NCBI RefSeq assembly: GCF_001411555.2
Contig: NC_049903.1
Span: forward strand, 26,052,270-26,116,269
Source of the DNA: Juglans regia
Taxonomy: Eukaryota; Streptophyta; Magnoliopsida; Fagales; Juglandaceae
Direction of reading: 5' to 3'
DNA length: 64,000 nucleotides
Made by a program: the position numbers and the translations under genes. The notes under the pieces are model-generated. The model saw only the letters and a program-made list of their open reading frames with translations, was not told where the DNA came from and made no database searches. Numbering within the stretch: the first letter of the stretch is position 1; every line of letters starts with the position of its first letter. This document shows positions 46,560 through 58,781 of the stretch, one piece after another.

Positions 46560-46960
46560 GTGTGATGGGTAAGGGAACTACAATTTATGTTCATATGTTG
46601 TTATATATGTCATGCCATGCCATGTCATCATATGTTTATCTATTACATGAATTATTCTATCACGAAATACTTATCTGTTACATAATATAATTTATCTCAT
46701 GTTACTATTTGTTGCAAGTATGTCACATTACGTATGACATCTGTTATATGTATGTCATGTTACGTAATATTCACTGTCATATGTTATGTCTTGTTACAAA
46801 ATATTGTCTGCTACATGTGATTTCATGTTACGAAATATTGTCTGTTACATGTATGTCATGTTATGAAATGTTATCTGTTACATTTATGTCTCAAAGTATG
46901 TCATGTCTGTCATCTTACATTCATGTGATGTTACGCTACATCATGACTTCTGTCTTTCCG
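46560..46960 (+). repeat. CATG/TTAC-rich low-complexity stretch of the solo LTR
   Basis: ATGTTACGAAAT, TCTGTTACATG and TATGTCATGTTA words alternate irregularly. A second stretch with GTTCATGTTATG words lies at 54,760-55,080, to the right of the copia insert. Confidence 0.75.
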
Positions 46961-47184
46961 TATTCACGTCATACCGTCTCGAATACTATTAGTGTATCTC
47001 GAGAGCAGTCTTGTTAAGTTATTCATGTCAATCATGACCCTATACACTAGAATGGTGTAATATCTTAGTGGAACTCCTTTGTTCACCCTGGAGCGTCTAA
47101 ATAGGTGTGAAATTTTATGGGTTGATGAAATACAATCAACAAGTTGCGAATGAGGCCTAACTAGCTGGTCATAGGAGCGTGCCA

Positions 47185-47666
47185 TGTTAGAATATTTTAA
47201 ATATGGGCTTCATTTGATTGCACATTTTATAAAACGGGTTAGACATATATATATAGCTCACAATGATATTTTGTTTTAACCCACTAAGTTGAGTGATCAT
47301 TTGGGGTTTGTTGCACCTTAGTAATATAGGATTATATCTTATTTATATTGTGGTATAATTACGTATGTAGGCCTGGAAAACCAAGGGTCTTGATTATGGA
47401 ATTTGTATAGACCCATATTAATTTGAGTCCTTAATGGGTGGACTCCATTAGTTTTCTTTTATAAGAGGCTAGGTCCCTCCTCCTCTCCATATGTCCATTG
47501 GCTTGCCCCATTGATAGCTGATATTTTGTGAGGAGCAAGGAGGAGAAAATTTGTCTGTATGCATTCTGGAAACATGGCTTCCGCAGGTATATTTTCACCA
47601 TTTTCGTTTTCAATATTGCTATTTTAGATTCTGATTTTTAGCATGTATTTTCGTGTATTTTTTACA
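47185..47666 (+). repeat. 5' LTR of the copia element, with promoter-like TATA and ATG
   Basis: TGTTAGAATATTTTAAATAT to TTTTTTACA. A TATA-like TTTTATAAGAGG lies at 47,457-47,468, about 110 bases before an ATG at 47,574 that is followed by a splice-donor-like CAG|GTATAT at 47,586/47,587. Confidence 0.93.
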
Positions 47667-49280
47667 TTTGGTATCAGAGACACCATGCTAGGATTAGAAT
47701 CTCTGGTTAAGAATGCGATGATGCATTTTTGTTGTTCTGTTTTCGGTTTTATTTTATTTATGCAAATCGATCGCTCAAAATGAAATGTGTAGGATTTATT
47801 TGCTGTAAATCTTCAATCCGGTTGGGTTTCTATTTTCTCTTAATTGTTTCCGCAACTTTACTGTTATGGTTTCACCATTTACATTTTTGTTTTAATTTTC
47901 GGAACCATTTTTGGGCAAGAAAATCGTATTACACAATCGATCGTATTACACAATCGATTGATCAAACTCATATCAAGATCGGTTTTTGGAATGATATTTA
48001 CTTGTTTTAGATGTGTTTAATCGATAATGTGTTTCAGTTTTGAGTTTTTACAAAACTAGGGTTAATACCCATTTCGAAATTTGATTAATCTTCCTTAAAT
48101 ATTGATACCCATTGTTTTAAAACACCATATATGTGTTTTTCGGGCACTATATATTGTTTCCCCTAAATTAATTTTAGTTTTTGATCCAAGAATTGCAAGA
48201 AATTGAGAAAAATCCGTTTAAAACCCGTAGACCTGGTTTTCAGACCCGCGACCCGTTTGCTGACCCGGCTGGAGGTTGAAGATGAATTCACCTCCAGCCA
48301 GAATGTTGCCCACGCGCAGCAGGTGGCGCGTGCGGCACAGTAAAAAGTGTTTTTTCTGGTTTTCTTTTTCCAGTATTTATGTACTCGCCCTATTAAAGTT
48401 ATATATATTTTTTGAAAAATTTTTGTAACATCATAAGACACTGTTTTATATTTTTGAATGTTATTTACACATTTTTCTGTGGGCTATAGTGTACTGAATA
48501 TTATAATATTTTTTGTGGTGAATAGTCAGTACCTTATATGATCTGTGCATATGTGTACTCTCTCTCTCAACATGTTTTGGATGCATGTTAATTTTGTGAC
48601 TTGTTATAAGTATTTTGTATATATATGCATTCCAAATTCATATTTAATTTTAGACATATTTGTTGTCTTATATGTTTGATCTATTCACACTGTTTTAGTA
48701 TTACAATCACATTTGAATTCTAATTGTGATTGTATCAAGTTGATGATTATCATTATCATTTTGTGATTGTAATTTATGGGCATTTAGATTATCCTTATTA
48801 TTCCTTTAAATAAAATTTTTGAAATATTTGTGGGTGGTAGCCGCCAAAGTGGCACACTCATTGATATTTAAAAAGGGATATCTTTGTTTTCTAATTTATT
48901 GCACATAATATCTTGCCCAAAGGTGTTATTGTGTGTGACATTTTAGAAAATTGTGTGAATTAATTAATGAGATTACATTAGTCTAGAAATTTCCTTCTGC
49001 CTAAAGGTGATGGTATTTTGAAACTGATGTGATTTTATTAATTAGTTTTGTGATATGTTTTAAGAGTACCTTATAGCATGTTGTTTAGTTAGCCCAAAGG
49101 TGACTTTACAATGATGCATCAAGGCTCTTACTGTAATGAAGCTCATATGGTTCCGAGCTTAATTATGTATTGTCTAATTAATAGCTCATATTAATTAGAA
49201 AGATTTGATATCATCTATTGACTGCATGCTATCTGTTTGGATGATAATTAAATAAAATGTACTATTTCATGTTTCTACAG
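47587..49280 (+). other. Predicted intron covering the copia primer site and leader
   Basis: Donor CAG|GTATAT at 47,587 and acceptor TTTCTACAG|TTTTGAG at 49,280. Splicing would join the LTR ATG plus three full codons, in phase, to the start of the gag frame, which has no usable ATG of its own after the acceptor. The segment contains the primer site and three AAAGGTG motifs (about 48,920, 49,002 and 49,095). Confidence 0.5.
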
Positions 49281-52200
49281 TTTTGAGTGCCTCCTCTATT
49301 TCAAGTCAATTATCTGCTATTGAAACTTTGACTGGGAATAATTATGTGAGATGGAAACGAGACGTAGAAATTGCTCTTGGTCTTTTGGGATTGGATTTTG
49401 TTCCTAGAAGACCAACCTTCAAAACCTACTGATAAGAGCACTGCCGAATATGTGGCTGAATATCAAGAGTGGGATAGGGCAAACAGACTTTGTCTAAAGA
49501 TTATCAAGCGTTCTATATCAGATTCCATTATGGGAGCTATTCCAGACAGTGATAATGCTAAGCAATTTTTGGGTGCCATAGGACAAAGGTTTGTTGAATC
49601 CGATAAAGCTGAAACTGGAGACCTGATGGATAGACTGATGAGTATGAAATATGATGGTTCTAGTGGAGTTAGGGAGTATATTATGAAAATGATACATATA
49701 TCCTCTAAGCTAGAAGCCCTCAAAATTCCCATTGCTGAGCCTTTTCTGGTTTATCATGTTCTTAATAGTCTTCCTAGCCAGTTTAATCAGCTAAAGGTAG
49801 CTTACAATGCCCAGCGAGATAAATGGGATTTAAATGATTTGATAGTAGTATGTGCCCAAGAAGAGTGTAGGATGCGTCGTGAGACCGTTGAAACTGTGCA
49901 ATTAGCTTTTCAACCTCAACAGAACAAGGGGTCTTTTCATAATCATAAGTCTAAGTTCCACAAGGGAAATAAGTCACACCGAAATCAGCACAGTAAAAGG
50001 TTTGAAAGTCAGACTTCTGGTGGTCCTAAAGAAACTGTGAAGAAAAATGATCAGTGCAAGTTTTGTAAGAAGAAGGGTCATTGGCAAAAGGATTGTTTTA
50101 AGTTTAAAGTTTGGTTGGAGAAGAAGAAGAAGAACTCGACAGGTACCCCATTGGTCTTAGTTTGTTTTGAGTCTTCTTTAGTAGATGTGCCTTTAAATTC
50201 TTGGTGGATAGACTCAGGTGCAAGTATTCATATTGCGAATTCCTTGCAGGGGTTCGTAAGCAAACGGAGGCCAAGTGAGAATGAAGTAAGCTTATGCGTT
50301 GGGAATGGAGTTCAAGTGAAGGTCGAGTTTATAGGAGTAGTAAAGTTATCTTTGGAGTCTGGTTTTTCTCTTGTTTTGGATAACACAGTTTTTGTACCGT
50401 CAATGAGACGGAATTTGATTTCTATATCAAAACTTGATGAATCTGGTTTTTCTTTTAAGTTTGGCAATGGAAAAGTTGAATTGTTCTATGATTCCCGTTT
50501 GGTTGGAAATGGTCTTTTGTGTGATGGTTTATATAGAATGACTTTGGCTTCTTTTGGTGAAGTCTCTTGTGTTACCAATGTAGCGAAGAAAAGGTCTTTA
50601 ATCCGTGAATCATCTTCTATGTTGTGGCATAAGAGATTAGGACATATTTCAAAGGAAAGAATGGAGAGATTGGTAAAAGTTGAAATACTTCCTTCTCTTG
50701 ATTTTTCAGATTTTAACACATGTGTGGACTGTATAAGAGGAAAGCTGACTAAATCCACAAGAAAGGGTTCTACTAGGAGTGACGGTATTTTGGAATTAAT
50801 ACATACCGACATTAGTGGACCTTTATCTTCTACCATATGTGGGAATAAGTACTTCATAACTTTCATTGATGATTTCTCACGCTATGGATATGTTTACCTG
50901 ATTAATGATAAATCTCTAGCTCTTGAAAAATTTAAGATATTCAAAATGGAAGTAGAAAATCAATGTGGGAAAAGTATTAAAGTTGTAAGATCTGACCGAG
51001 GCGGCGAGTATTATGGGAAGTATGATGAGTCTGGTCAAAACATGGGCGATTTTGCAAAATTTTTACAAGGGTGTGGAATAGTGCCTCAATACACCATGCC
51101 AGGAACACCCGAGCAGAATGGTGTCTCTGAAAGACGAAATCGGACTCTAAAGGACATGGTTAGGAGTATGATGAGCAGAACAAATTTGCCAGAATATCTA
51201 TGGGGTGAAGCTTTGAAAACTGCTATGTACATTTTAAACAGGGTTCCCAGTAAAGCTGTTTCAAAAACTCCTTTTGAATTGTGGACAGGCCGTAAGCCAA
51301 GTTTGGCTCATTTCAGAGTTTGGGGATGTCCAGCTGAGGTTAGGATTTATAATCCTCTTGAAAAGAAACTAGACCCAAAATCTACTCCTGGTTATTTTAT
51401 TGGATACCCAGATAGATCAAAAGGATATAAGTTCTATTGTCCTAATCGTGGCACCAGAATTGTTGAGTCCATTACTGCAAAATTTCTGGAAAATGATGTT
51501 GGTGTCAGTGGGAGTTCTGTATTGAAGGAGTTATTTGCTGATCCTAATCCAGTTGTTGTTCCAGTTCCTGTTATACAGGAAAGAGCTGTTTCTCCGCCAA
51601 TTGAGATTGTTAGTGAAGAACCTGAACAACAAGAAGAAATTCCAACAATGGTAGAGTCAGTTTCTGAGCCACAAGTCAGAAGATCTCAAAGAGAAAGAAG
51701 GTCAGCATTGCCTAATGTTTACATTGTCTATTTGTTAGAAAGTGATTTTAATATTGGGCATGTAGTTGATCCTGTTACTTTTAAGCAAGCCTTGACATGT
51801 TCTGAGTCAGATAAGTGGTTAAGTGCTATGGAAGATGAAATGAATTCTATGGAAAAGAATAGAGTCTGGGAACTTGTTGAACTTCCTCCAGATGCTAAAG
51901 CTATTGACAACAAATGGATTTTCAAAAGTAAATTAGACTCGAAAGGGAATGTTGAACGAAAGAAGGCAAGATTAGTTGCGAAAGGGTTCACTCAGCGGGA
52001 AGGCATTGACTATAATGAAACTTTTTCACCAGTTTCGTCTAAAGATTCTTTTAGAATTATCCTGGCACTCGTGACGCACTATGATTTGGAGCTTCATCAG
52101 ATGGATGTAAAGACAGCTTTTTTGAATGGAGCTCTTTATGAAGAAGTTTATATGAGACAACCTGAAGGTTTTGTTGAGAAGGGAAAAGAAAACTTGGTTT

Positions 52201-53347
52201 GTAAGTTAAATAAATCCTTATATGGCCTGAAGCAAGCGTCTCGACAGTGGTATTTGAAGTTTGATGAGGTTGTAACTTCGCTTGGTTTTGTTGAAAATGC
52301 AGTGGACCAGTGTATATATCGCAAGACCAGTGGGAGAAACTTTATTTTTCTTATTCTGTACGTAGATGACATTTTGCTTGCCAGCAGTGACTTGGGACTA
52401 CTTCATGAAACAAAGAAAATGTTATCTGCTAATTTTGAGATGAAAGATCTGGGAGAAGCTTCTTTTGTGCTTGGCATTGAAATATGTCGTGATAGAGCTC
52501 GTGGTTTGTTGGGGCTTTCTCAGAAGGCTTATATACGGCGTGTACTGCAAAGATTTGAAATGCATAACTGTGCACCTGGTGATGTACCAATCATAAAAGG
52601 AGATAAGTTCAACAAAACTCAATGTCCCAAGAATGAACTTGAAAGGGAATCTGTAAAGAACATACCATATGCTAGTGCTGTGGGGAGTTTGATGTATGCT
52701 CAAGTTTGCACTAGACCAGATATTGCCTATGCAGTTAGTGTTCTTAGCAGGTTTCAGTCGAATCCAGGGCAAGAGGGAAAGCAGCTAAGAAAGTTATGAG
52801 ATACTTGAAGAAAACTGAAGGTTACATGCTCACATTCCAGCGTTCAAATCACCTTGAGGTGGTAGGCTACTCAGATTCTGATTTTGCTGGATGTCAAGAT
52901 GATTTGAAATCGACCTCAGGTTATGTTTTTATGCTAGCTGGGGGTGCTATTTCTTGGAAGAGTGTTAAGCAAACTCTGGTGGCATCTTCTACTATGCAAG
53001 CTGAATTTGTGGCGTGTTATGGAGCTACCGTCCAAGCTGTTTGGTTAAGAAACTTTATTTCTGAATTGAAAGTTGTTGATTCTATCTCAAGGCCAATTAC
53101 TATTTATTGTGATAATAGTGCAGCGGTATTCTTTTCAAAGAATAATAAAAGTTCTAGTGGATCCAAGCACATTGACATCAAGTATTTGGTGGTCAGAGAT
53201 AGAGTTAAAGAAGGGCAGACAAAGATAGAGCATGTTAATACAGAGGCGATGATTGCAGATCCTTTGACTAAGGGACTCGCTCCTAAAGTTTTTAAAACAC
53301 ATGTTACTAATATGGGTATTGTGGAAACTTTTGATGTTTTTGGTTAG
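49281..53347 (+). pseudogene. Copia gag-pol with two frame-breaking deletions
   Basis: The gag frame opens at 49,281 (SSQLSAIETLTGNNYVRWKR) and shifts at about 49,405, best explained by loss of two bases. The main frame then runs 1,100+ codons to 52,797. It contains Gag; a CCHC knuckle [14 protein letters not shown] (50,056); protease [14 protein letters not shown] (50,203); a GAG-pre-integrase block [10 protein letters not shown]; an integrase core with [17 protein letters not shown] and [13 protein letters not shown] (all three acidic residues present); RT with [23 protein letters not shown] and the active site YVDDILLAS (52,357). Near 52,772 a loss of about four bases shifts the frame into RNase H (52,796-53,347), with DSDFAGCQDDLKSTSGYVF, KHIDIKYLVVRDRV and ADPLTKGL. 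The product is otherwise complete, so loss of function is recent. Confidence 0.93.
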
Positions 53348-53937
53348 TGGGAGTTACTTATGTAAAAAGAACTACGTTTTGGCTTGATCCCTTTACAGGG
53401 TACGTAGGTAACCCATTTGTTTTAGGGTGCAGCCCCTTTCCAATAATAATAAATCTCCCCTATTCATACACTAAGTTTTTGAGCATGCATTTGGCTTATG
53501 TCTTTTATTATAATATCATTATGATCTCGAGATATATGGGCAAAAGACATAAGATGAGTCTCTTTTAGAGACATGGCTTCATTTTGAAGCATTATGAGGA
53601 CTGATATGAATTAGCACAGCTTTTGATCACATTGATGCTAAGTTCATACTACATACTACCACATTGGTCGGAGGATGGGGATCCATGTCGATAAGGATAT
53701 TAGCATTTGTAGCTGTGGAGTGGTCTTACATCGTTTAAGTGGTGTAACGATTTCCATGTTCGATGTTGATATTCTTATTGGACCGAATCGTGTTTTCTAA
53801 GGTGCTATCATTTGAGCTATGTATTTGTGTGGCCACCTTTGTAGTCTAACCCGAGAGTCATTTTTATTTTTATTTTTATTTTTTTTTTAAAAACAAGTTT
53901 TATTTTATAGCAATCAATGTTTGCCCAAGTGGGAGAA
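53348..53937 (+). other. Copia 3' untranslated segment
   Basis: This is non-coding sequence between RNase H and the polypurine tract, with a TTTTTATTTTTATT run at 53,863-53,889. Confidence 0.7.
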
Positions 53938-54419
53938 TGTTAGAATATTTTAAATATGGGCTTCATTTGATTGCACATTTTATAAAACGGGTTAGACATA
54001 TATATATAGCTCACAATGATATTTTGTTTTAACCCACTAAGTTGAGTGATCATTTGGGGTTTGTTGCACCTTAGTAATATAGGATTATATCTTATTTATA
54101 TTGTGGTATAATTACGTATGTAGGCCTGGAAAACCAAGGGTCTTGATTATGGAATTTGTATAGACCCATATTAATTTGAGTCCTTAATGGGTGGACTCCA
54201 TTAGTTTTCTTTTATAAGAGGCTAGGTCCCTCCTCCTCTCCATATGTCCATTGGCTTGCCCCATTGATAGCTGATATTTTGTGAGGAGCAAGGAGGAGAA
54301 GATCTGTCTATATGCATTCTGGAAACATGGCTTCCGCAGGTATATTTTCACCATTTTCGTTTTCAATATTGCTATTTTAGATTCTGATTTCTAGCATGTA
54401 TTTTCGTGTATTTTTTACA
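53938..54419 (+). repeat. 3' LTR of the copia element
   Basis: This LTR is 482 bases. It differs from the 5' LTR at three sites in the GAGAAGATCTGTCTATATG segment and one near TTTCTAGC. The TATA, ATG and donor are all conserved here too (ATG at 54,327). Confidence 0.95.
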
Positions 54420-55745
54420 TGCCAGGCACTAACGCCAATGGAGACACACTTTATTTTATGTGTGTCCACAATAAGTGTGGCACAAACAACTCATGGGGCC
54501 ATAACAACTGTGGAGCATGAAGTATGGGGCCACAATAATTGTGGAGCATATATTACGTGAGACACAACAATTGTGACACATAAAATACATGGAGCCACAA
54601 CAACTGTGGAGTACGTATTAACGCACTCACAGTTAGTATAGATACCTGTGTTGTGATGCGATAATCGGCAGGGACACACGGCTCAAAGGGACTCGCGTAG
54701 CACCCATATGGTCACTTTTTATTAATTAAGTCTATTGAATAAGATTATAAGTTCAAGTCATATTTTACGTTATGTTATGTTCATGTTATGTATGCTCACG
54801 TTCACGCTATGTTTTAAGTCCATATCATGTTTCAAGTTCATGTTCATGTTAGGTTATGTTCAGATTCATGTTCAGATTCATGTTATGTTATGCTCTGGTT
54901 CATGTCATGTTTAAGTTCATGTTCAAATTATGTATGTTCACATTCATGCAATGTTTCAAGTCCATGTTATGTTCTAAGTTCACGTTTATACTATGTTGCT
55001 AGTCCATGTCATGTTTTAAGTTCACGTACATGTCATGTTACGTCAAGCTAAGTTTCAGTTTCAGTTCAAGTTATGTCAATTCTGTTATGCTATATGTCAA
55101 ATTATGCTATACTTACTTACGACTTTGATTATGCATTCATGCTTTTACCGTCATGCATGTATCATTAACCTGTGTGAAAGTTTCCTGTTAACTTGCTGGG
55201 ATTTGTAATCAAATCTCACCGTGGTAGTCCCAACTACCATTCCTCCCGAATGGTAGGTGATGTGTCAGGATCAGAGCAAGGAGCAAACACTGGCAAATTG
55301 GAGGAGGTTGACTAGACGTGGTAGATGCAACACAGAGCTTGCAGCCTCCATAGTTAGGTCTTTGGATAGTATTTCGACATCGTTAGTGGAATTACGCGAG
55401 TTACTCAACGAACTAGCCCAATAGTGTGTTTTGACAATGTAATTATGGAGCCAGGTTTTCGTTGTTTTGAGATTATAGTCTTCTGAGACCCGTGTTGTAA
55501 TCGTGGATGTTTATTTCGTTAAGTATGCATGGGTTATGTTTTAACTATTTGGGATATTAGAAGTTTGGTGCATAGTATTGCACAAGAAAAAAATTATCCG
55601 CTGCGAATATTGCATACTGTTAGATGCATGTTAAGAATATTGCATCTTATATGTCATGAACAGGGGCAGGTAACCTTGTGTTGCATGTCTCGACTCTTCG
55701 GATGTCCGTTCGATCCCAAGCGGAATCTGAGGGCTTCACACAAAT

Positions 55746-58700
55746 CAACTGGAGGTAATGTAGAGAGAGGTGAAATATTTTGCCCCGACTTCCTCTTTAA
55801 ACCCGACACATGAAATACAGGATGGATTGAAATGTGCTGAGGCAAAGCAAGCCTATAAGCAACTTGTCCAGCCTTATGAGTAATCTGAAATGGCCCAAAA
55901 AACCTGGGAGAGAGTTTGAGATTACACCTAGTTATCAAGGAATGTTGCCTGTAAGGCTGAAGCCTTAGATATACCCAATCACCCACTACAAATTCCCTCT
56001 CAATTCTACCTTTATCAAACTGAAGCTTCATTCTTTCTTGAGCAGCTACCAAATTCTATTTGAGGATAGTCAAGATCTGATCCCTTGACTTCAACAAGTC
56101 ATCCACTACTTGATTAGCTGTCAAACCTGGAATATATTGCTGTAACTTTGTTGGAGGTCTACCACACACTACCTCATATGGGGTCGACTTGGTTGAGGCA
56201 TGAAATGTGGTATTATACCACCAGTCAGCCAATGTTAACCAATCATACCACTTCTTCGGTTTATCACCTATAAAACTCCTCAGAGAATGCTCCACACACT
56301 TATCAACAGCTTTACTATGCCCATCACTTTGGGGATGATAAACAGATGAATAAGAGAGATTAACCCCTTGCAACTTAAAGAGTTCCTTTCAAAAGGAACT
56401 TGTGAAGGTGGAGCCCCTATAAAAAACTATGGTTTCAGGCATTCCATGTAACTTGAATACGTTGTCAAAGAATAGAGAAGCTACATTTGCAATTGTAAAT
56501 GGATGCTTCAATGCCATAAAATGGGAGTATTTTGACAGCCAATCTACAACCACAATAATACATGAATACGCCCTTGAAATAGGCAACCCCTCTACATAGT
56601 CCATGGACAAGTTAGTCCAAATCTGCTGAGGCACAGGCAAGGGTTGTAATAAACTTGCAGGATGAACATTCTCCACCTGGTTTCTCTCACAAATATCACA
56701 TTTCTTGATATACTGCTTCACTTCTTTCTTCAACTTTGGCTTGTAAAAATCACCCCTGGCACTCAGTAGTGACTTCTAAAAGTCTGAGTGACCTGCTGTG
56801 TGACTGGCATGAACAAAATGCAAAATCTTATGTTTCAAGTCAGGACAATCTGGCACATATATTCTTCCTTTTTTAAATAAAAGGCCATGCTTCAAAGTGA
56901 AAGAAGTGGAAGGTAATCCACTTTGTAACAGTCTTAGCTGCTGTTGTGCCAACTAATCAACAACATAAACTTGTTTCAATTCCTCCAACCAGATTGGAGT
57001 AGGGAAAGAAATAGCATTAAGCATACTAGAATCATCTGAGACCTCCGCACTAGACACTGACAATGCATCAACCACCTTATTCTCAACCCCTTTCTTATAC
57101 TCAATCAAAAACTCATACCCCAATAACTTCAAAATCCACTTTTGTTGAGCTATTGTTCTAACCTTTTGTTCCAACAGATATTTCAAGCTATGATGATCTG
57201 TTTTAATAACAAAAGCATTACTAAGCAAGTATGGCCTCCACTTCTTAACAGCTATTACCAAAGCCAATAATTTGTTTTCATAAGTTGACAATAACAAATT
57301 TTTTTCCTTTAAGAGCATGACTAAAAAAAGCAATTGATTTCTAGTCCTTCATCAAAATTGCACCCACACCACATCACAAGCATCACATTCAATGAAGAAT
57401 TGCTTGGTAAAATCTAGTAAGGATACAATTGGAGGACTAGTCACAACCTGCTTGAACTGCTCAAATGCCTTTGTTGCTTCCATAGACCACTTAAATGCAT
57501 CTTTCTTCAATAATGTTGTCGAAGGAGCTGCTACTTGACCATAACTCTTAATAAACTTCCTACAATATCTTGTCAACCCCAAAAAGCCTATCAAAGATTT
57601 GAAATTGTTAGGAATTGGCCAGCTACTCATAGACTCAAGCTTCTTGGGATTAGCTATTGCTCCATCTTTAGAAATCATATGTCCTGAATATTCAATTTCT
57701 GTGCAAGCAAATTGACATTTGGATTTCTTTGCAAACAACTAATTTTTTGACAAAGTCTCTAAAACATTAGCTAAATGAAACAAATGAGACTTCCAATCCT
57801 TGTTGTATACAAGAATATCATAAAAAAGCACTATCACAAATTGCCTCAAGAATGGCCTAACACATCATTCATAAGCGTTAGGAATGTGGAGGGAGCATTA
57901 GTGAGTCCAAAAGGCAAGACAAGGAACTCATAATGTCCCTCATGGGTTCTAAAAGTTGTCTTATATATATCCTCAATCTTCATTCGAATTTGATGGTAAC
58001 CTGATCTCAAGTCCGACTTGGAAAAGACAGTGGATCCAAATAACTCATCTAGCAATTCATCCACAACTGGAATGAGATATTTATTTTTGACAATAGCTTC
58101 ATTCAAGACTCTATAATCCACACACACTCTCCATGACCCATCTTACTTCCTCACTAAAAAAACTGGTGAAGAAAATGGAGACTGGCTAGGTCTAATTACA
58201 CCAGACTTCAACAAGTCAGGAACTATCTTCTCAATTTCTATTTTCTGAAAATGAGTGTATCTGTAGGGTCTTACACTCACTGGTATGGACTCAATTTTTA
58301 GTATTATCTGATCATCCCTCAATCTTTTGGGAGGCAAACCACTAGGTTCATCAAAAACCTGAGTGTATTTCTGTTACAACTCAAAGATCTCCACCTGCAT
58401 TACAAACTCAGATGGGCTGTCAACAAAAGACAAAAGCTACAGCCAAAATCCCTTCGATCCCACCTTTGCAATACTGGAAAGTTCCTTATCATCTACCAAC
58501 TCAGTAGTGTATGTAAGACCTTTAAGGCAAACTACCTTTACTTCATATGAAAAACTCATCTTCAATTGAACAAAGTCCCAAAGCATAGGACCCAAAGACA
58601 ATAACCATTGAATCCCTAGCACTACATCATAGCCCCCCAAATTCAATGCAAAAAAGTCAACTGTAAAGACAGTTCCTTGCATATTAATTCCAACATCTAA

Positions 58701-58781
58701 GGCCTTTCCCCTACTACTTAACATCTCACCATTGGCTACCTTTACCTGAATAGGGTGCTCCATCTCAACAGACAAGGTACA
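55746..58781 (-). pseudogene. Old gypsy pol: RT, RNase H, integrase
   Basis: Order on the minus strand: end of protease (58,775-58,437), then RT with GVIRPSQSPFSSPVFLVRK (58,190), [20 protein letters not shown] (58,120) and [19 protein letters not shown]. The RT active-site box (about 57,810) reads FYDILVYN, with the first Asp of the usual Asp-Asp pair replaced by Tyr. RNase H (57,400-56,953) has YENKLLALVIAVKKWRPYL. Integrase (56,733-56,056) has CDICERNQ and MDYVEGLPIS. The second catalytic Asp is Tyr (IVFYRGSTF, 56,420) and the usual Glu is Lys (DGHSKAVDK, 56,320). A C-terminal part follows (56,040-55,746) with VGDWVYLRLQPYRQ and HPVFHVSGLKRK. This pol is enzymatically dead. Confidence 0.87.

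Larger units (their letters stand above)
47180..54424 (+). mobile_element. Young full-length Ty1/copia element, TSD TGCCA
   Basis: The 482-base LTRs at 47,185-47,666 and 53,938-54,419 differ at four positions by my comparison. TGCCA flanks both sides (47,180-47,184 and 54,420-54,424). The primer site TGGTATCAGAGACACC starts at 47,669 and a polypurine tract (AAGTGGGAGAA) lies at 53,927-53,937. The interior encodes Gag, protease, integrase, RT and RNase H in copia order, with two small deletions breaking the frame. A 1.6 kb untranslated leader precedes gag. It is the innermost and youngest member of the nest. Confidence 0.95.
44676..55745 (+). mobile_element. 3.8 kb gypsy-type solo LTR, TSD CAAAT, split by a copia element
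   Basis: It starts TGTAACAGCCTGCTAG (44,681) and ends GAGGGCTTCACA (55,740). CAAAT lies immediately on both sides (44,676-44,680 and 55,741-55,745). Less the 7.24 kb copia insertion, it is about 3.82 kb and holds no coding sequence, primer site or second LTR, so it is a solo LTR left by recombination. TGTAAC...CA termini and a long CATG-rich stretch are typical of long-LTR chromoviruses such as the Tekay/Del type (inferred). It interrupts the old gypsy pol gene. Confidence 0.88.

Noticed and set aside
47669..47684. TGGTATCAGAG matches as possible tRNA gene pieces
   Set aside because: These are primer binding sites next to LTRs (also 14,080 and 22,726), not tRNA genes. No cloverleaf flanks them.
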